A DNA stretch of 64,000 nt from JAWKMZ01 sp041391965 (GCA_041391965.1 JAWKMZ010000003.1:248001-312000), one strand, 5' to 3'; shown: positions 34,045-42,830, counted from the first letter of the stretch. Numbers and translations are program-made. The notes: a model not told the origin generated them from the letters alone.

Positions 34045-34629
34045 TCAATTCGTTAAAATTATATTTTTTTGGTCAATTACCTTTCTCAAATTAATCAAAG
34101 CATAGCGCATTCTACCCAAAGCCGTATTAATACTTACACCTGTTTTATCTGAAATTTCTTTAAAACTCATGTCTTTGTACATACGCATAACTAATACATC
34201 TTTTTGATCTTCTGGCAATTCTTCAATCAAACGACGCAAATCGCATTCAATTTGCTCTTTAATGAGTTGTTTTTCAGCATCTAAAGACGCATCACTCAAA
34301 ACAGAAAAAATACTAAATTCTCCTGCATTATCAAATTTGGGCATTCTATTATTACGCCTAAAATGGTCTATAACCAAATTGTGCGCAATACGCATTACCC
34401 AAGGTAAAAACTTACCTTCTTCATTATATTTACCAAGTTTAAGGGTTTTAATGACTTTGATAAAGGTATCCTGAAAAATATCTTCAGTAATATCTCTGTC
34501 ATAAACTTTAGAATAAATAAAACTATAAATTTTTTGTTTGTGCCTACTTATGAGTACAGATAGAGCACTTTCGTCTCCTTGCAAGTAGTTGCGGACTAAA
34601 ACAGCATCAGTGATAAGTTCATGTTTCAT
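34045..34629 (-). CDS. RNA polymerase sigma factor, sigma-70/ECF family
   Basis: 194 residues from the ATG at 34629 (a further ATG lies two codons upstream). Region 2 (YSKVYDRDITEDIFQDTFIKVIK, FLPWVMRIAHNLVIDHFRR) and region 4 (MSFKEISDKTGVSINTALGRMRYALINLRK) are complete. No anti-sigma domain protein is adjacent; a 48-residue protein follows. This subtype is conserved in Flavobacteriia. Confidence 0.93.
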   Translation of the reverse strand: MKHELITDAVLVRNYLQGDESALSVLISRHKQKIYSFIYSKVYDRDITEDIFQDTFIKVIKTLKLGKYNEEGKFLPWVMRIAHNLVIDHFRRNNRMPKFDNAGEFSIFSVLSDASLDAEKQLIKEQIECDLRRLIEELPEDQKDVLVMRMYKDMSFKEISDKTGVSINTALGRMRYALINLRKVIDQKNIILTN

Positions 34630-34828
34630 AATCATTACTTTAAGGGCATAGAAGTTTCCTTCTTAGCTTGGGGTTCATTTTATAAAGTAATATTATGTTA
34701 TAGGCAACTAATTTTTAACTGTTTATGCTTCAAATATAACAACAATCATTCCTAAAATGCAAAAAAAAAGACCAAACTTTAACATTTTAATGGACAATAA
34801 GTTTCTTTTTAGGATAAAATACTTATAG

Positions 34829-34836
34829 TATCTTTG
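34829..34836 (+). promoter_or_regulatory. Promoter -7 element for uvrA (TATCTTTG)
   Basis: TATCTTTG, 23 bases before the uvrA ATG. The -33 box is poor. Confidence 0.5.
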
Positions 34837-34859
34837 CACTTCAATACGCTAAAATTCCT

Positions 34860-37643
34860 ATGAATATCAACCTTTCCGAAGTTAATCCAAAGCAAAATAT
34901 CATCATAAAAGGTGCCAATTTGCACAACCTTAAAAATTTGGATGTGGTGATACCTCGCAACAAATTGGTTGTTATTACAGGCTTATCAGGTTCTGGAAAG
35001 TCGAGTTTAGCATTTGACACCTTGTATGCTGAAGGACAACGACGTTATGTAGAAAGTTTATCAAGTTATGCCAGACAATTTTTAGGGCGACTTAACAAAC
35101 CAAAAGTTGATTATATTAAAGGAATTGCACCTGCAATAGCTATTGAACAAAAAGTGAATTCAACCAATCCACGTTCAACGGTTGGCACTTCTACAGAAAT
35201 TTATGATTACCTCAAACTTTTGTTTGCACGCATTGGCAAAACCTATTCACCTATTTCAGGAAAATTAGTAAAAAAACATACAACTGCTGATGTTATACAG
35301 CTTGTAAAATCATTTTCAGAGACCGAAAAATTGCTTCTCCTTGCTCCTATTGTATTAGAAGAAGGACGAACTATGGAAGACAAACTCAAAACCTTATTAC
35401 AACAAGGTTATGCAAGAGTTAAACATGAAAATGAGGTGTTGCGAATTGAAGAAGCCATCCATAAAAAAGTAAAGAAAGCTACATTTTTAGTAGTTGACAG
35501 AATTGTTGTCAAACATGAAGATGATTTTTACAACCGATTGGCAGACGCTATTGAAACTTCGTTTTTTGAAGGCAAAGGCACCACAATTATAGAGTCCTTA
35601 TCTGATAATAAACAACATACCTTCAACAATAAATTTGAATTGGATGGTATGTCGTTTTTAGAACCTAATGTGCATTTGTTCAGTTTTAATAATCCTTATG
35701 GTGCTTGCCCTAAGTGTGAAGGTTATGGCGACGTTATTGGTATTGATGAAGATTTAGTCATCCCAAATACAGCCTTATCAGTTTATGAAAATGCCATTTT
35801 TCCTTGGCGAGGCGAAAGTATGAGTTGGTACAGAGATCAATTGGTTAACAATTCGCATAAATTCGATTTTCCTATACATAAACCTTATTTTCAATTAACT
35901 GAAGCACAAAAACAGCTAATTTGGGATGGCAATACCTATTTTGAAGGATTGAATTCATTTTTTGAAGAATTAGAATCTAAAGCTTACAAAATCCAAAACC
36001 GTGTAATGCTATCGCGTTATAGAGGCAAAACTAAATGCAATAAATGCCACGGAAAACGCTTGCGTCCTGAAGCCAATTACATCAAAGTTGGTAATGTTAC
36101 CATTACAGACCTTGTAGAAATGCCTTTAAATAAGTTAACCGCTTTTTTTAAAAACTTAAAGCTTAACGCTTATGACGCTAAAATTGCAGAACGTTTACTA
36201 AAAGAAATCCATAATCGACTTAGCTTTTTATCCAATGTTGGTTTAGACTATTTAACACTTAACCGTCGCTCTAACAGCCTTTCTGGTGGCGAAAGTCAAC
36301 GTATCAATTTAGCCACATCATTAGGTAGTAGTTTAGTTGGCTCAATGTATATTTTAGATGAACCAAGTATTGGTTTACATCCAAAAGATACTGAAAAGTT
36401 AATTGTTGTTTTAAAAGCGTTACGCGATTTAGGAAATACTGTCATTGTTGTTGAGCATGATGAAGACATTATGAAAGCTGCTGATGAAATTATTGATATT
36501 GGACCAGAAGCTGGAACTTTTGGTGGCGAAGTGGTTGCCTTAGGTACCTATCAGGATATTTTGACATCTAACTCATTAACAGCACACTACTTAAATGGCA
36601 CTTTAGAAATTGAAGTTCCTAAAAAACGTCGAACTTCTAAATATCATATAGACATTGTTGGAGCACGTGAGCACAATTTAAAAAACATTGATGTCAGTTT
36701 TCCTTTATCAATGTTGACCGTTATTACAGGTGTTTCAGGAAGTGGAAAAAGTACCTTAGTAAAAAAGATATTATTTCCTGCCATTCAAAAACAATTAACT
36801 GGTTTTGCAGATAAAGTTGGTAAATTTTCTGAGCTTAAAGGAAATTACAGCAATATCAAGCATATTGAATTTGTAGATCAAAACCCAATTGGTCGTTCGT
36901 CACGCTCCAATCCTGTGACCTATATTAAGGCATATGATGATATTAGAGCTTTATTTTCCAATCAAAAATTAAGTAAAATTCGAAATTATCAGGCAAAACA
37001 TTTTTCTTTTAATGTCGATGGAGGACGCTGTGAAACCTGTAAAGGTGATGGTGAAGTGACCATTGAAATGCAGTTTATGGCTGATGTACATTTAACTTGC
37101 GAAACTTGTAATGGAAAGCGTTTTAAAAAAGACGTTTTAGAAGTAACCTTTGAAAATAAAAACATTGACGATATTCTTAACATGACTATTGACGATGCTA
37201 TTGCTTTTTTTGACAAACACAAACAATCTAAAATACAAAACAAGCTACAACCACTTCAAGATGTTGGTTTAGGTTACGTTACTTTAGGTCAAAGCTCTTC
37301 TACGCTTTCTGGTGGCGAAGCACAACGTATCAAATTAGCATCATTTTTAGGTAAAGGTGCAAAAAGTGATAATGCGTTATTTATTTTTGATGAACCAACC
37401 ACTGGACTTCATTTTCATGACATCAAAAAATTATTAACATCCTTTCAGGCATTAATTGAACAAGGACATTCTATCATCGTTATTGAACACAATTTAGAAC
37501 TCATCAAATGTGCCGATTACATCATCGATTTAGGACCAGAAGGAGGTGAACTTGGTGGGCAAATAGTGGCTCAAGGAACTCCTGAAGCATTGGTAAAAAA
37601 TAAAAAGTCGATTACTGGAAGTTATTTGAAAGCTAAGCTGTAA
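34860..37643 (+). CDS. uvrA: Excinuclease ABC subunit A
   Basis: 927 residues. Two ABC modules: the first Walker A is GLSGSGKSSLAFDT and the second GVSGSGKSTLVKK; two signatures LSGGESQR and LSGGEAQR. The zinc fingers CPKCEGYG/CNKCHGKR and CETCKGDG/CETCNGKR are complete. Damage sensor of nucleotide excision repair, acting with UvrB and UvrC, which are not in the window. Length matches the Bacteroidota UvrA. Confidence 0.97.
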   Translation: MNINLSEVNPKQNIIIKGANLHNLKNLDVVIPRNKLVVITGLSGSGKSSLAFDTLYAEGQRRYVESLSSYARQFLGRLNKPKVDYIKGIAPAIAIEQKVNSTNPRSTVGTSTEIYDYLKLLFARIGKTYSPISGKLVKKHTTADVIQLVKSFSETEKLLLLAPIVLEEGRTMEDKLKTLLQQGYARVKHENEVLRIEEAIHKKVKKATFLVVDRIVVKHEDDFYNRLADAIETSFFEGKGTTIIESLSDNKQHTFNNKFELDGMSFLEPNVHLFSFNNPYGACPKCEGYGDVIGIDEDLVIPNTALSVYENAIFPWRGESMSWYRDQLVNNSHKFDFPIHKPYFQLTEAQKQLIWDGNTYFEGLNSFFEELESKAYKIQNRVMLSRYRGKTKCNKCHGKRLRPEANYIKVGNVTITDLVEMPLNKLTAFFKNLKLNAYDAKIAERLLKEIHNRLSFLSNVGLDYLTLNRRSNSLSGGESQRINLATSLGSSLVGSMYILDEPSIGLHPKDTEKLIVVLKALRDLGNTVIVVEHDEDIMKAADEIIDIGPEAGTFGGEVVALGTYQDILTSNSLTAHYLNGTLEIEVPKKRRTSKYHIDIVGAREHNLKNIDVSFPLSMLTVITGVSGSGKSTLVKKILFPAIQKQLTGFADKVGKFSELKGNYSNIKHIEFVDQNPIGRSSRSNPVTYIKAYDDIRALFSNQKLSKIRNYQAKHFSFNVDGGRCETCKGDGEVTIEMQFMADVHLTCETCNGKRFKKDVLEVTFENKNIDDILNMTIDDAIAFFDKHKQSKIQNKLQPLQDVGLGYVTLGQSSSTLSGGEAQRIKLASFLGKGAKSDNALFIFDEPTTGLHFHDIKKLLTSFQALIEQGHSIIVIEHNLELIKCADYIIDLGPEGGELGGQIVAQGTPEALVKNKKSITGSYLKAKL

Positions 37644-37681
37644 TCAACCTTTTAAGCCTTTGCAAACAACATCAATTAGAA

Positions 37682-38746
37682 TTAGTAATACAAAAATGCA
37701 AAGAAACCTATGATAATTGCTGCTGATGGGATTATCAATGATATAAAAATAAAGGTCGTTAATGATGTTTTTAAAAAACTCAAAAACCAACCTTGCTGAT
37801 AAAATCGTTTGACTGCCAAAAACAGATAGAAAAAGGTGGATAAAGTAACAAGAAGTGTAATCCAACCTGGAAAATTTTCCCATATCAAATCGCATATCAC
37901 AAGAATACTAAACACTGTGAATAAATACGAAAAGAAGTAAAAACTAAATACCAAATGATTGGCATAAGCGCCTTTTTTATAATAAAGCAACTTTAAAATA
38001 AGCGCAAAAAGAGGCAACAGAAAAAACAATGCAATTGGAATGGTATCATAAAATGCTTTTAAAACATTACCACCATCTCTTGATTTGTAGAATTTCAAAA
38101 TCTGACTGTAAAGCTTCCGCTTAAAAACTCCAGCATCAGGATTTAGTCCCATCACCTTATATATTTCAGTATCTGGAGCATCAATACGTATCAGTGAGTC
38201 TATTTTGTCTTCATTAAAACCAAAATTGACCTCTTTTTTGGTCAAGTCTTTAACATTGACTATAGAGTCTATCTCTTTATCTTTCATTCCTGTTAAAAAC
38301 TGGTTATCGTAAAGTGTTTTACGAAGTTTTACTCTTTCTAAAGAATCCTTTTTTCGCTCTGCAACGCTATCAACTACAACTTTGGCTGTTTCAGATTTTA
38401 AGGTTTTTTGAAGTTCTTTGTTTAATTCTGCCGTTTGCTCTCTGGACACAAAAGAGAACAAAAAGAAAAACACCACAGATACAAATAGATAAAATTGTGC
38501 AGGATGCAAATACAACAAACGCTTTCCTTCAATAAACTTTTTGGCTAAATAACCCGGTTTAAACATTAATGGCATAAAACTTCTAAAAAAGCGCGCATCT
38601 ACTGAAAAATAATTACTAATAGTGTTATTAAACAACACACCAAGGGTTAAATCATCTTGTGCTTTTTGCCCACAATATGGACAATATGGGTAATAGGCTT
38701 CAAAATGCTGATTGCAATTAGAACACTCGGTTAATTTATTTGACAT
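37682..38746 (-). CDS. DUF3667 membrane protein with zinc ribbon
   Basis: 354 residues from the ATG at 38746. The frame extends to 38836, but MSNKLTECSNCNQHFEAYYPYCPYCGQ is the family start and gives the CxxC...CxxC zinc ribbon (Cys8/11 and 20/23). FLYSVDARFFRSFMPLMFKPGYLAKKFIEGKRLLYLHPAQFYLFVS-like text marks DUF3667. One membrane segment (about 88-105), a charged stretch with coiled-coil character, then four C-terminal segments (about 250-350). Function unknown. Convergent with uvrA, 38 bases apart. Confidence 0.85.
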   Translation of the reverse strand: MSNKLTECSNCNQHFEAYYPYCPYCGQKAQDDLTLGVLFNNTISNYFSVDARFFRSFMPLMFKPGYLAKKFIEGKRLLYLHPAQFYLFVSVVFFFLFSFVSREQTAELNKELQKTLKSETAKVVVDSVAERKKDSLERVKLRKTLYDNQFLTGMKDKEIDSIVNVKDLTKKEVNFGFNEDKIDSLIRIDAPDTEIYKVMGLNPDAGVFKRKLYSQILKFYKSRDGGNVLKAFYDTIPIALFFLLPLFALILKLLYYKKGAYANHLVFSFYFFSYLFTVFSILVICDLIWENFPGWITLLVTLSTFFYLFLAVKRFYQQGWFLSFLKTSLTTFIFISLIIPSAAIIIGFFAFLYY

Positions 38747-38862
38747 TAGTATTAGGGTTGGTTGATGGTTATAAATATAGCAATTTGTCAATGGCTTTTC
38801 AAAACTCCTTTCAAACAGAAGGTGAAATTCTAACATGTTAACAATAAACTACTTATATATTT

Positions 38863-38877
38863 TGGCACGTAAATTGG
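38863..38877 (+). promoter_or_regulatory. Sigma-54-like promoter (TGGCACG-N4-TTGG)
   Basis: TGGCACG at 38863-38869, four bases, then TTGG at 38874-38877. The GG at 38864 and the -12 dinucleotide at 38876 are exactly 12 bases apart, the strict spacing for sigma-54. The -24 box is a full match; the -12 box is TTGG instead of TTGC. The start of RNA would be near 38889, about 70 bases before the ATG. Confidence 0.55.
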
Positions 38878-38910
38878 TTTATTTAAATCAAATAGCGTAA
38901 GCCGAAACGC

Positions 38911-38930
38911 CTTCCAAAAGTATTTGGAAG
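38911..38930 (+). promoter_or_regulatory. Leader hairpin before the gene at 38959
   Basis: CTTCCAAA-AGTA-TTTGGAAG is a perfect 8-bp stem with a 4-base loop in the predicted 5' leader, 28 bases before the ATG. No T-run follows. It could stabilise the RNA or mask the start. Confidence 0.45.
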
Positions 38931-38958
38931 ATTAGGCATCATCTTAAAAACCTATATT

Positions 38959-39627
38959 ATGAAAAAGCAAGTACTTTTTAGCGCCTTGATGTTAATAGGG
39001 TTAACATCGGCAACAGTCACAGCAGGAAATGCTACAACCAATGGGGAAGATTTTACAAATACGACACGCTATCGTTATGCAGAACCTATCACGTTTGTAG
39101 AGCGTGGTGTTGAATTTTTAATTTTTCCTGATGGAAGTTTTGATTTTAATACGAACATTAATGATTCTTTTAATGATGATCAGTATTACAAAACAACAAA
39201 CACCAAACGAAGTTCAGTTAATGTAACTTTTGGTGCTCCAGGAACAGTGAGTAGAATTCACTATTCACAACCAAGAAGTTATGGTGTTTTAATACAACAT
39301 GATCATGATGGAAAAGTAAGACGTATTGGAAATGTATTCATAAATTATGATAGAACTGGAAAAGTTAAACGAATAGGTTCCGTATATATGACTTATAATA
39401 GAAGAAATGGGCGTTTAACCCAAGTTGGAGGCTTACGAGTAAACTATAATGGATGGGGAGAAATTGTTCATGCTTCAGGTGTAGTTAACCACTATAATAC
39501 CTCAGCCGTTTATTATGGTCATAATAGTTATGCTGATACAGATAATAATGACAATTTTAATGATGAAGATTACTATTATTATAAACAAGGAACGACTGTT
39601 AAAAAGCAGAAAAAGATAAAACGATAA
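38959..39627 (+). CDS. Secreted protein with short tandem beta repeats, paralogue of the gene at 40195
   Basis: 222 residues, not a family I can name. Signal peptide about 1-22. ITFVERGVEFLIFPDGSFDFNTN is nearly the same as FIFTEGGIEFSVFPDGQFDFY in the next gene. Residues about 113-172 hold units of 15-18 residues with the form Y-D-x-x-G-(K/R)-(V/I)-x-R-I-G-(N/S)-V-(F/Y), suggesting a small beta solenoid or stacked hairpins. The tail is acidic then basic (DNNDNFNDEDYYYYKQG, KKQKKIKR). A sigma-54-like promoter and leader hairpin precede it; a strong terminator follows. Confidence 0.75.
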   Translation: MKKQVLFSALMLIGLTSATVTAGNATTNGEDFTNTTRYRYAEPITFVERGVEFLIFPDGSFDFNTNINDSFNDDQYYKTTNTKRSSVNVTFGAPGTVSRIHYSQPRSYGVLIQHDHDGKVRRIGNVFINYDRTGKVKRIGSVYMTYNRRNGRLTQVGGLRVNYNGWGEIVHASGVVNHYNTSAVYYGHNSYADTDNNDNFNDEDYYYYKQGTTVKKQKKIKR

Positions 39628-39679
39628 ATTTTGATTTTTGTTAGTTGAATCTGTACTTTAAATCACTAAAGTGCATTAT

Positions 39680-39717
39680 AATCCCAAAGCTTGTCCCCAA
39701 ACGGCTTTGGGATTTTT
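39680..39717 (+). terminator. Rho-independent terminator after the gene at 38959
   Basis: AATCCCAAAGC / GCTTTGGGATT, an 11-bp perfect stem with a 13-base loop and T-run, 52 bases after the stop. Confidence 0.85.
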
Positions 39718-39753
39718 ACTTTCTAAATTTTGTATATAGATTTACTCACAAAA

Positions 39754-39930
39754 TTAACCTTTGCTAAAGTTTCGGCTAACAAAGTACATTTCTACCTCAC
39801 CTTTACCTTTGGCTTGAATTTTTCCTCTGCTTTCAAAGGTGAATTCTGGTTCGTATTTGATATAATTATAGGTGTCTTGAGGTATTCTGTTTATATTATA
39901 ATTATAATGCCATAGCGCTGATTTCAAATC
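39754..39930 (-). pseudogene. C-terminal remnant of a class III adenylate/guanylate cyclase
   Basis: An open minus-strand frame of 58 codons from a stop at 39931-39933 to the stop at 39754-39756, with no start codon fitting a gene. Its last 42 residues read as the end of a cyclase catalytic domain: DTYNYIKYEPEFTF then ESRGKIQAKGKGEVEMYFVS. RGKI-x-AKGKGE-x-x-MYFV is the hallmark end of that family. The rest of the enzyme is not found upstream in any frame, so this is a decayed fragment. The plus-strand frame over it is only the complement. Confidence 0.7.
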
Positions 39931-40140
39931 TCACACGCTTTTCATAAAACAAATACCCATTTAAATCAAATAAAAAAATTATATGAATAGCCTCTTTATT
40001 AATCTTTTGTGTAATTATATCAGGATTTATTTAATAACCTGTATAGTTATTTTAGGACGGGTCAGGTGTATGGATAGTGTATGGATAGTGTATGAGAAAC
40101 TACTTGGCTTCAAAAGAGTAACATTTTATAGCTATTTTTT
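39931..40140. other. Gene-free stretch between the two paralogous secreted-protein genes
   Basis: A/T-rich DNA without a supported gene. On the minus strand a 44-codon open frame ending at about 39905 (with LFDLNGYLFYEKRVRFE) is not recognisable and overlaps the cyclase remnant in another frame. An 11-bp tandem repeat lies near the right end. Confidence 0.6.
40067..40094 (+). repeat. Tandem 11-bp repeat, 2.5 copies (TGTATGGATAG)
   Basis: TGTATGGATAG occurs twice in a row, followed by TGTATG. It is 50-77 bases upstream of the sigma-54-like -24 box at 40144, where enhancer-binding activators of sigma-54 would bind. The link is inference. Confidence 0.6.
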
Positions 40141-40143
40141 TTT

Positions 40144-40158
40144 TGGCACGTTGTTTGA
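40144..40158 (+). promoter_or_regulatory. Sigma-54-like promoter (TGGCACG-N4-TTGA)
   Basis: TGGCACG at 40144-40150, four bases, TTGA at 40155-40158; the GG and the -12 position are 12 bases apart as in the paralogue's promoter at 38863. The -12 box is TTGA instead of TTGC. A start of RNA near 40170 would leave about 25 bases before the ATG at 40195 and would rule out the ATG at 40171. Confidence 0.55.
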
Positions 40159-40194
40159 ATAATACTTTACATGTTTAACAAAAAAACAACACTC

Positions 40195-41292
40195 ATGAAA
40201 AAATTAGCCTTATTTTTTACTGCAGTGTTCCTAATAGGAGCATCAGTAAGCGCAAAAACCACCACAACATATAACAATTATAGAGGTTATGGCAACTCTT
40301 TCATCTTTACGGAAGGTGGCATTGAGTTTTCTGTGTTTCCTGATGGTCAATTCGACTTTTATGCTCCAAACTATGGTCCAAATGGAAGTATTTCTATAAA
40401 CACACCAAATGTGTCTTTCAGTTTTAATACAGGTTATGATTATAGCCCTTATGTACAATATGACGATTTTGGTGCTATCATCCAAATAGAAAACGTCCCA
40501 ATTTATTATGATTATTATGGTCGTATCACACAAGCAGGCAACGTTAATATACACTATAACAATTTTGGCTATGTGTCTAATGTTGGTGGTTTGTATGTTT
40601 ACTATAACAGTAATAGAGTATTTTCACATTGTACTGGGTTTATCAACGTGTACAATCGTGTTTATGTATATCAACCTTGGCACAGATATTATACTGTACC
40701 TGCTCCAAACTATTGCATCGTCTATTCAAGACCTTATCGTCAATACTACAAACCTGTGCGTTACCACTATTACAGACCTTACACTAATAATTACAGACAG
40801 CCTGTACATTATAATTATAGAAGCGTTACAAACAATGGCAGACGAAATGCTGTTGCCAACAACAGTAGAATTAGTGATAGATACCGCCAAGAAGCAACAC
40901 CACGTCATGCTGAGATTAGAACACGAAGAAATGACAACCGAACTTTGGCAGCCACAAATACACGTTCCTTACAAAACAACAGAACAACATCTGATGCTGT
41001 GAGAACCCAAACTCCAAGACGTGCAACTGTACAAAATGATAGAACTGTAAGAACAAGAGAAAAACAAAATGTGACTAAACCACAACGTTCTGTGTCTAAT
41101 AATCAACGTACAATTAAAAAAAATGCTATTGTTAGAAAACCAAGAACATCAAATAATCGTATATCTAATAGAGAGCAAAGTCAATATAACAAACGGAACA
41201 CTACTCAAAGCAAAAGCAGAAGTCAGTCGAAAGTAAGTTCTAATAAAACACAAAGTCGAACTAAATCTGCTAAGAGAAGAGGAAATTTATAA
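40195..41292 (+). CDS. Secreted protein with short beta repeats and a basic Arg/Asn-rich tail
   Basis: 365 residues from the ATG at 40195, which begins a clean signal peptide (MKKLALFFTAVFLIGASVSA); the in-frame ATG at 40171 would place eight extra residues before it. The N-terminal half shares FIFTEGGIEFSVFPDGQFDFY and YDYYGRITQAGNVNIHYNNFGYVSNVGG repeats with the gene at 38959. A Tyr/Arg-rich linker follows, and the last ~150 residues are low-complexity, strongly basic (RTRRNDNRTLAATNTR, SKSRSQSKVSSNKTQSR). That tail could bind nucleic acid or acidic polysaccharide outside the cell. Function unknown. Confidence 0.75.
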   Translation: MKKLALFFTAVFLIGASVSAKTTTTYNNYRGYGNSFIFTEGGIEFSVFPDGQFDFYAPNYGPNGSISINTPNVSFSFNTGYDYSPYVQYDDFGAIIQIENVPIYYDYYGRITQAGNVNIHYNNFGYVSNVGGLYVYYNSNRVFSHCTGFINVYNRVYVYQPWHRYYTVPAPNYCIVYSRPYRQYYKPVRYHYYRPYTNNYRQPVHYNYRSVTNNGRRNAVANNSRISDRYRQEATPRHAEIRTRRNDNRTLAATNTRSLQNNRTTSDAVRTQTPRRATVQNDRTVRTREKQNVTKPQRSVSNNQRTIKKNAIVRKPRTSNNRISNREQSQYNKRNTTQSKSRSQSKVSSNKTQSRTKSAKRRGNL

Positions 41293-41326
41293 ACCTATAT
41301 AATTTTTTGGTTGGTTAGTTGGAATG

Positions 41327-41370
41327 TCCTGCAAGTCGTATGCCTCAAAGCACCTTGCGGGATTTTCCTT
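41327..41370 (+). terminator. Rho-independent terminator after the gene at 40195
   Basis: TCCTGCAAG / CTTGCGGGA pair over 9 positions with one G-U and an 18-base loop, followed by T-rich DNA. Confidence 0.65.
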
Positions 41371-41372
41371 TT

Positions 41373-42830
41373 TTATTTCAATCGCAAATATTTTTTGATA
41401 AGCATTGATATATCTTCAGACACATTTAATTTATAAATAGCATACACATACGCTACGGTTATCAACATCGATTTTAACGCAATATTGACAATTGGATGAA
41501 ACGGAAATTCCCAAAAGTAAAACACCATAAAACTGACTACCAATAGCACGCTTACCTTAGCGGTTTGCTCAGTAAATGGTGACATTTTGTATTTCTTCAT
41601 CACAAAATAAATTTTGATAGTATTGTAAATGGTGATGGCTAAAAAAGTAGCAAATGCGGATCCGTTGATTCCAAATATTGGGATAAATATCATATTTAAC
41701 ACCACTGTAAGAATGGTCAAAATCACACCAAAAAGCAACACGACTCTATAATAATCACTATTAAACAAAATTACATTATTGCAACCCATCAAATTGTCAT
41801 AAAGTTTTGCTGCACTAACAAAAAAGACAACTGTAAGACCTCCTGCAAATTCTTTTGGAATGGTAACGTACAACTCATTGATATTTAAAAGAATCAACAA
41901 AAAGATAAAACCTCCAATAATATACAAGGTCAATGTACTACGTTGGTACAAATCTTTTAATGCAACTTTATTTTTATCATTTAAAAATTTTGCTGTTAAA
42001 GGCTGGAGTATTTGCTGCATTGCTCTTGAAGGTACTGCAATAACCGTTGCAATATAAATAGCAACACCATAATAAGCCACTTCTTCAATTGGAATGTATT
42101 GTCCTAACATAAACTTATCTATATCCAAAATAAGCGTTGCAACAGAGCCAGCTATAATGATTAATGCTGAATATTTTAAAATAGAACTGAGGTTTGGGAC
42201 TTTGTTAAACTTAAGCACAGGAAATTTGATACAGAAGGCATAAATTTTCATCACCAACATTCTCAAAATGTAAATTCCAACAATTCCTTTGATAAATGTA
42301 TCAACTGTGATGTAATCAAAATGCACACAAAGCAGTAAAATGGTCACACCAACACGATGAAATACTTCTTTCATGAAGTTACCAAAAACGGTTTGCATTT
42401 GCACTTTTGCCCAAGCAAAAAAGACTTCAAAATATGCCATAGCAATAGCTGTTATAAAAATATACCAGACATAATCTTTAACAATTGGGTTTTTTTGTGA
42501 AATGAGTTCGCTTATCACATCAAAAGAAAAGTAACCAATACATCCTAACGGAATAATAATGACAAAAGGCAAAAAAAGCATCAAGGTCAAAAAACTATTG
42601 AGCGAATTTTTGGTTTTAAAAGTGGAATAAAATTTTATAATTGTGTTATGGACGCCAAAAGCCATTAAAGGCATCATAATATTAGCTGTAGAAAGCACAA
42701 AAGCCACCAAACCATAATAATTATCTGATATAAAATACGAATACAGATACAACGTATTAATGGCTCCTACAAAGAAACCAATATACGTGGTAATCGTGTT
42801 TTTAAAAGATTGGTTGGTAACAATTCCCAT
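41373..42830 (-). CDS. Polysaccharide flippase, Wzx/oligosaccharide flippase family
   Basis: 485 residues with about 12-14 membrane segments and no other domain. MGIVTNQSFKNTITTYIGFFVGAINTLYLY is a typical start, and the profile of paired helices fits the MOP/PST flippases that move lipid-linked sugars across the inner membrane. Its start overlaps the stop of the upstream glycosyltransferase (TAATG), so they are co-expressed. Substrate glycan unknown. Confidence 0.9.
   Translation of the reverse strand: MGIVTNQSFKNTITTYIGFFVGAINTLYLYSYFISDNYYGLVAFVLSTANIMMPLMAFGVHNTIIKFYSTFKTKNSLNSFLTLMLFLPFVIIIPLGCIGYFSFDVISELISQKNPIVKDYVWYIFITAIAMAYFEVFFAWAKVQMQTVFGNFMKEVFHRVGVTILLLCVHFDYITVDTFIKGIVGIYILRMLVMKIYAFCIKFPVLKFNKVPNLSSILKYSALIIIAGSVATLILDIDKFMLGQYIPIEEVAYYGVAIYIATVIAVPSRAMQQILQPLTAKFLNDKNKVALKDLYQRSTLTLYIIGGFIFLLILLNINELYVTIPKEFAGGLTVVFFVSAAKLYDNLMGCNNVILFNSDYYRVVLLFGVILTILTVVLNMIFIPIFGINGSAFATFLAITIYNTIKIYFVMKKYKMSPFTEQTAKVSVLLVVSFMVFYFWEFPFHPIVNIALKSMLITVAYVYAIYKLNVSEDISMLIKKYLRLK

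Noticed and set aside
39730..39915. 61-codon plus-strand frame with hydrophobic end
   Set aside because: It is the complement of the nucleotide-cyclase remnant on the other strand and has no family likeness or promoter.
39905..40040. Minus-strand 44-codon frame containing LFDLNGYLFYEKRVRFE
   Set aside because: No start that fits, no family recognised, and it overlaps the cyclase remnant in another frame.
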